In this document: positions 6,332 through 7,216 of the stretch, one piece after another
Layout: the number at the start of each line of letters is the position of its first letter
Position numbering within the stretch: position 1 is the first letter of the stretch
Assembly: GCA_900554405.1 (NCBI GenBank)
Contig: USHI01000060.1
Location: 1-7,216 of the forward strand
Direction of reading: 5' to 3'
Length of the DNA: 7,216 bases
Source: an uncultured Eubacteriales bacterium
Lineage (GTDB): Bacteria; Bacillota; Clostridia; Oscillospirales; CAG-382
Made by a program: the position numbers and the translations under genes
The notes under the pieces: generated by a model
Seen by the model: only the letters and a program-made list of their open reading frames with translations
Databases searched by the model: none
Told to the model about the DNA's origin: nothing

Positions 6332-6715
6332 AAAGAAAAGCTGCGTGTCAGGAGCTACGGTCCGCCCGCGCCGGGAAGCAATGTATATGATGAATACTCC
6401 GTCCGCAGGCTCTGCACGATACTTGCGGACAATGCGATCAAATATGCCCTGCCCGGGACAGAGATATTCTTTTCGCTCAAAAAGGCGAAGAAGGGTGTCG
6501 TTATAACGACAGTAAACGAATGCGATCACCTGGAACGGGAGGAAACCGAAAAGCTTTTCGACCGCTTCTACCGGGCGGATAAATCACGCAATTCCGCGCG
6601 TTCGGGGTTCGGCATAGGGCTTTCCGCAGCACGCAGGATCGTCGAAAACCACAAGGGCTTTATCAAAGCGGAATGCGAAAACGGTCACACGATCACCTTT
6701 ACCGCCGAGCTGTGA
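6332..6715 (+). pseudogene. Truncated sensor histidine kinase (C-terminal ATPase domain only)
   Basis: The frame ending at TGA 6713-6715 encodes the HATPase_c domain of a membrane sensor kinase. An N-box (T-I-L-A-D-N-A-I-K-Y-A, Asn at 6431-6433), an F-box region (L-F-D-R-F-Y-R-A-D-K-S-R-N-S) and a G2 box (S-G-F-G-I-G-L-S) followed by A-R-R-I-V-E-N-H-K-G are all readable. The G1 region (N-E-C-D) lacks the usual glycines, as in some Ruminococcaceae kinases. Similarity is clear from D-E-Y-S-V-R-R-L (about 6389) and plausible back to about 6332. The sensor, membrane segments, HAMP and the phospho-accepting His domain are absent. The only in-frame start upstream is a TTG at 6197 inside a repeat, with no ribosome binding site. 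I infer a 5'-deleted remnant, not a functional kinase; no response regulator is adjacent. Confidence 0.82.
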
Positions 6716-6742
6716 TAACCTCCTATAATACCCTTCAATAAC

Positions 6743-6790
6743 AAAAACAGCGTTTTCACCGTGCATTGCGGCGGAAACGCTGTTTGTTTA
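6743..6790. terminator. Bidirectional rho-independent terminator
   Basis: AAACAGCGTTT (6745-6755) and AAACGCTGTTT (6775-6785) form a perfect 11-bp stem, extended inward by a G-T and a C-G pair, with a small CCG/CGG stem in the loop. The plus side is followed by a T-rich run (TGTTTATTGTCATTTTT) and the minus side by TTTTTGTTATTG. It sits between the convergent kinase remnant and DUF218 gene and can serve both. Confidence 0.88.
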
Positions 6791-6793
6791 TTG

Positions 6794-7216
6794 TCATTTT
6801 TCGAGCAGAAAGTGCTTTGCAATGCCGAGCATTTCACGCAGGGTGCACGGTACAAGCAGCAAAACCGGTGTTCTGCCGCAGAAATGTCCGATATCCGAAA
6901 ACCCGCAGTATTTCGCTATGAGAGAAGCGCGGAAGGCGTGATAATCGTTTGTGATAAACACTGCGGAATAACCGGTACCGAAACGTTCTTCTATGAGCTC
7001 CTTTGAAAACGTGAAGTTTTCTAAAGTGTTTGTCGCGCGTTCCTCGCGGATAATGCTTTGTTCCGGAACACCGTTTTCGGCAAGATATTCATACATCGCC
7101 TGTGCCTCGGTGATATCCTCGTATCTCCCCTGCCCGCCGGTTACCACAATGAGCGCATCGGGATTCATGCGGTGGTACTCAAGCGCCTTGTCGAGCCGGA
7201 TCTTTATATTCCTGCC
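6794..7216 (-). CDS. DUF218/YdcF (ElyC/SanA-like) family protein, 5' end outside the window
   Basis: 140 residues are visible and the frame stays open to the window edge, so the ATG at 7166-7168 is internal: the 16 codons before it (G-R-N-I-K-I-R-L-D-K-A-L-E-Y-H-R) already match the family. Characteristic segments are A-L-I-V-V-T-G-G-Q-G, E-D-I-T-E-A-Q-A-M, E-E-R-A-T-N-T-L-E-N and I-T-N-D-Y-H-A-F-R-A. This is a Rossmann-like domain family; some members are membrane-anchored proteins linked to cell-envelope maintenance (ElyC, SanA), but the biochemical reaction is not established for most. The C-terminus (L-R-E-M-L-G-I-A-K-H-F) looks complete. Any N-terminal membrane segment lies beyond the window. 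Stop TGA at 6794-6796 is followed at once by the shared terminator. Confidence 0.88.
   Translation of the reverse strand, partial: GRNIKIRLDKALEYHRMNPDALIVVTGGQGRYEDITEAQAMYEYLAENGVPEQSIIREERATNTLENFTFSKELIEERFGTGYSAVFITNDYHAFRASLIAKYCGFSDIGHFCGRTPVLLLVPCTLREMLGIAKHFLLEK

Larger units (their letters stand above)
6023..6333. mobile_element. Candidate MITE-like element bounded by a perfect 13-bp inverted repeat
   Basis: TTATGTTGCTTTT at 6023-6035 is the exact reverse complement of AAAAGCAACATAA at 6321-6333. The 311-bp span between the outer ends holds no convincing gene, but contains a nested inverted repeat (6145-6222) and the operon promoter. If the outer TA on each side is a target duplication, as in IS630-type insertions, the terminal repeats would be 10 bp. 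The right end coincides with the point where histidine-kinase similarity becomes credible. There is no transposase and no second copy in the window, so this remains a hypothesis. Confidence 0.35.

Noticed and set aside
1..7216. tRNA, rRNA or CRISPR array
   Set aside because: No regularly spaced direct repeats, tRNA-like T-arm with CCA context, or rRNA-like conserved blocks were seen on either strand.

Overview
The window most resembles a gut or rumen Clostridia genome of the Ruminococcaceae/Oscillospiraceae kind. This rests on the type I dockerin and cohesin-like domains, the strong AGGAGG ribosome binding sites, the style of the histidine-kinase remnant, and a mobile-element-type ADP-ribosyltransferase-like gene. 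The species cannot be named from the sequence alone.

Layout, left to right. (1) Positions 1-~690 on the plus strand carry an ADP-ribosyltransferase-fold protein of the kind found on Firmicutes conjugative elements and prophages. Its natural 3' end appears to be lost: the frame runs on as 86 antisense residues inside the next gene. (2) Positions 690-5917 on the minus strand hold a two-gene operon. The first gene encodes a secreted subtilisin-family (S8) peptidase of about 1300 codons, with a lipoprotein-like signal, prodomain, catalytic domain, accessory beta domains and a C-terminal type I dockerin. It is split by one in-frame TAA at 5477-5479. Seventeen bases after its stop codon comes a secreted protein with three cohesin-like domains. 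(3) Positions 5918-6106 are the operon leader and a good sigma-A promoter (TTGACT-18-TATCAT). (4) Positions 6023-6333 form a possible MITE-like element bounded by a perfect 13-bp inverted repeat and containing a nested inverted repeat; it also contains the operon promoter. (5) Positions ~6332-6715 on the plus strand are the ATP-binding C-terminal end of a sensor histidine kinase with no start codon or N-terminal half. (6) Positions 6743-6790 are a strong bidirectional terminator. (7) Positions 6794-7216 on the minus strand are a DUF218/YdcF-family protein, cut by the window edge.

How the parts may work together (inference): the dockerin on the protease and the cohesins on the co-transcribed partner suggest a small cell-surface or extracellular protease complex rather than a cellulosome. 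The lipid anchor sits on the prodomain, so once the prodomain is removed the dockerin would be the main way to hold the mature protease. The in-frame stop, the abrupt 3' junction near 690 and the kinase remnant suggest a locus undergoing decay and rearrangement, although the stop and the junction could also be sequencing or assembly errors.
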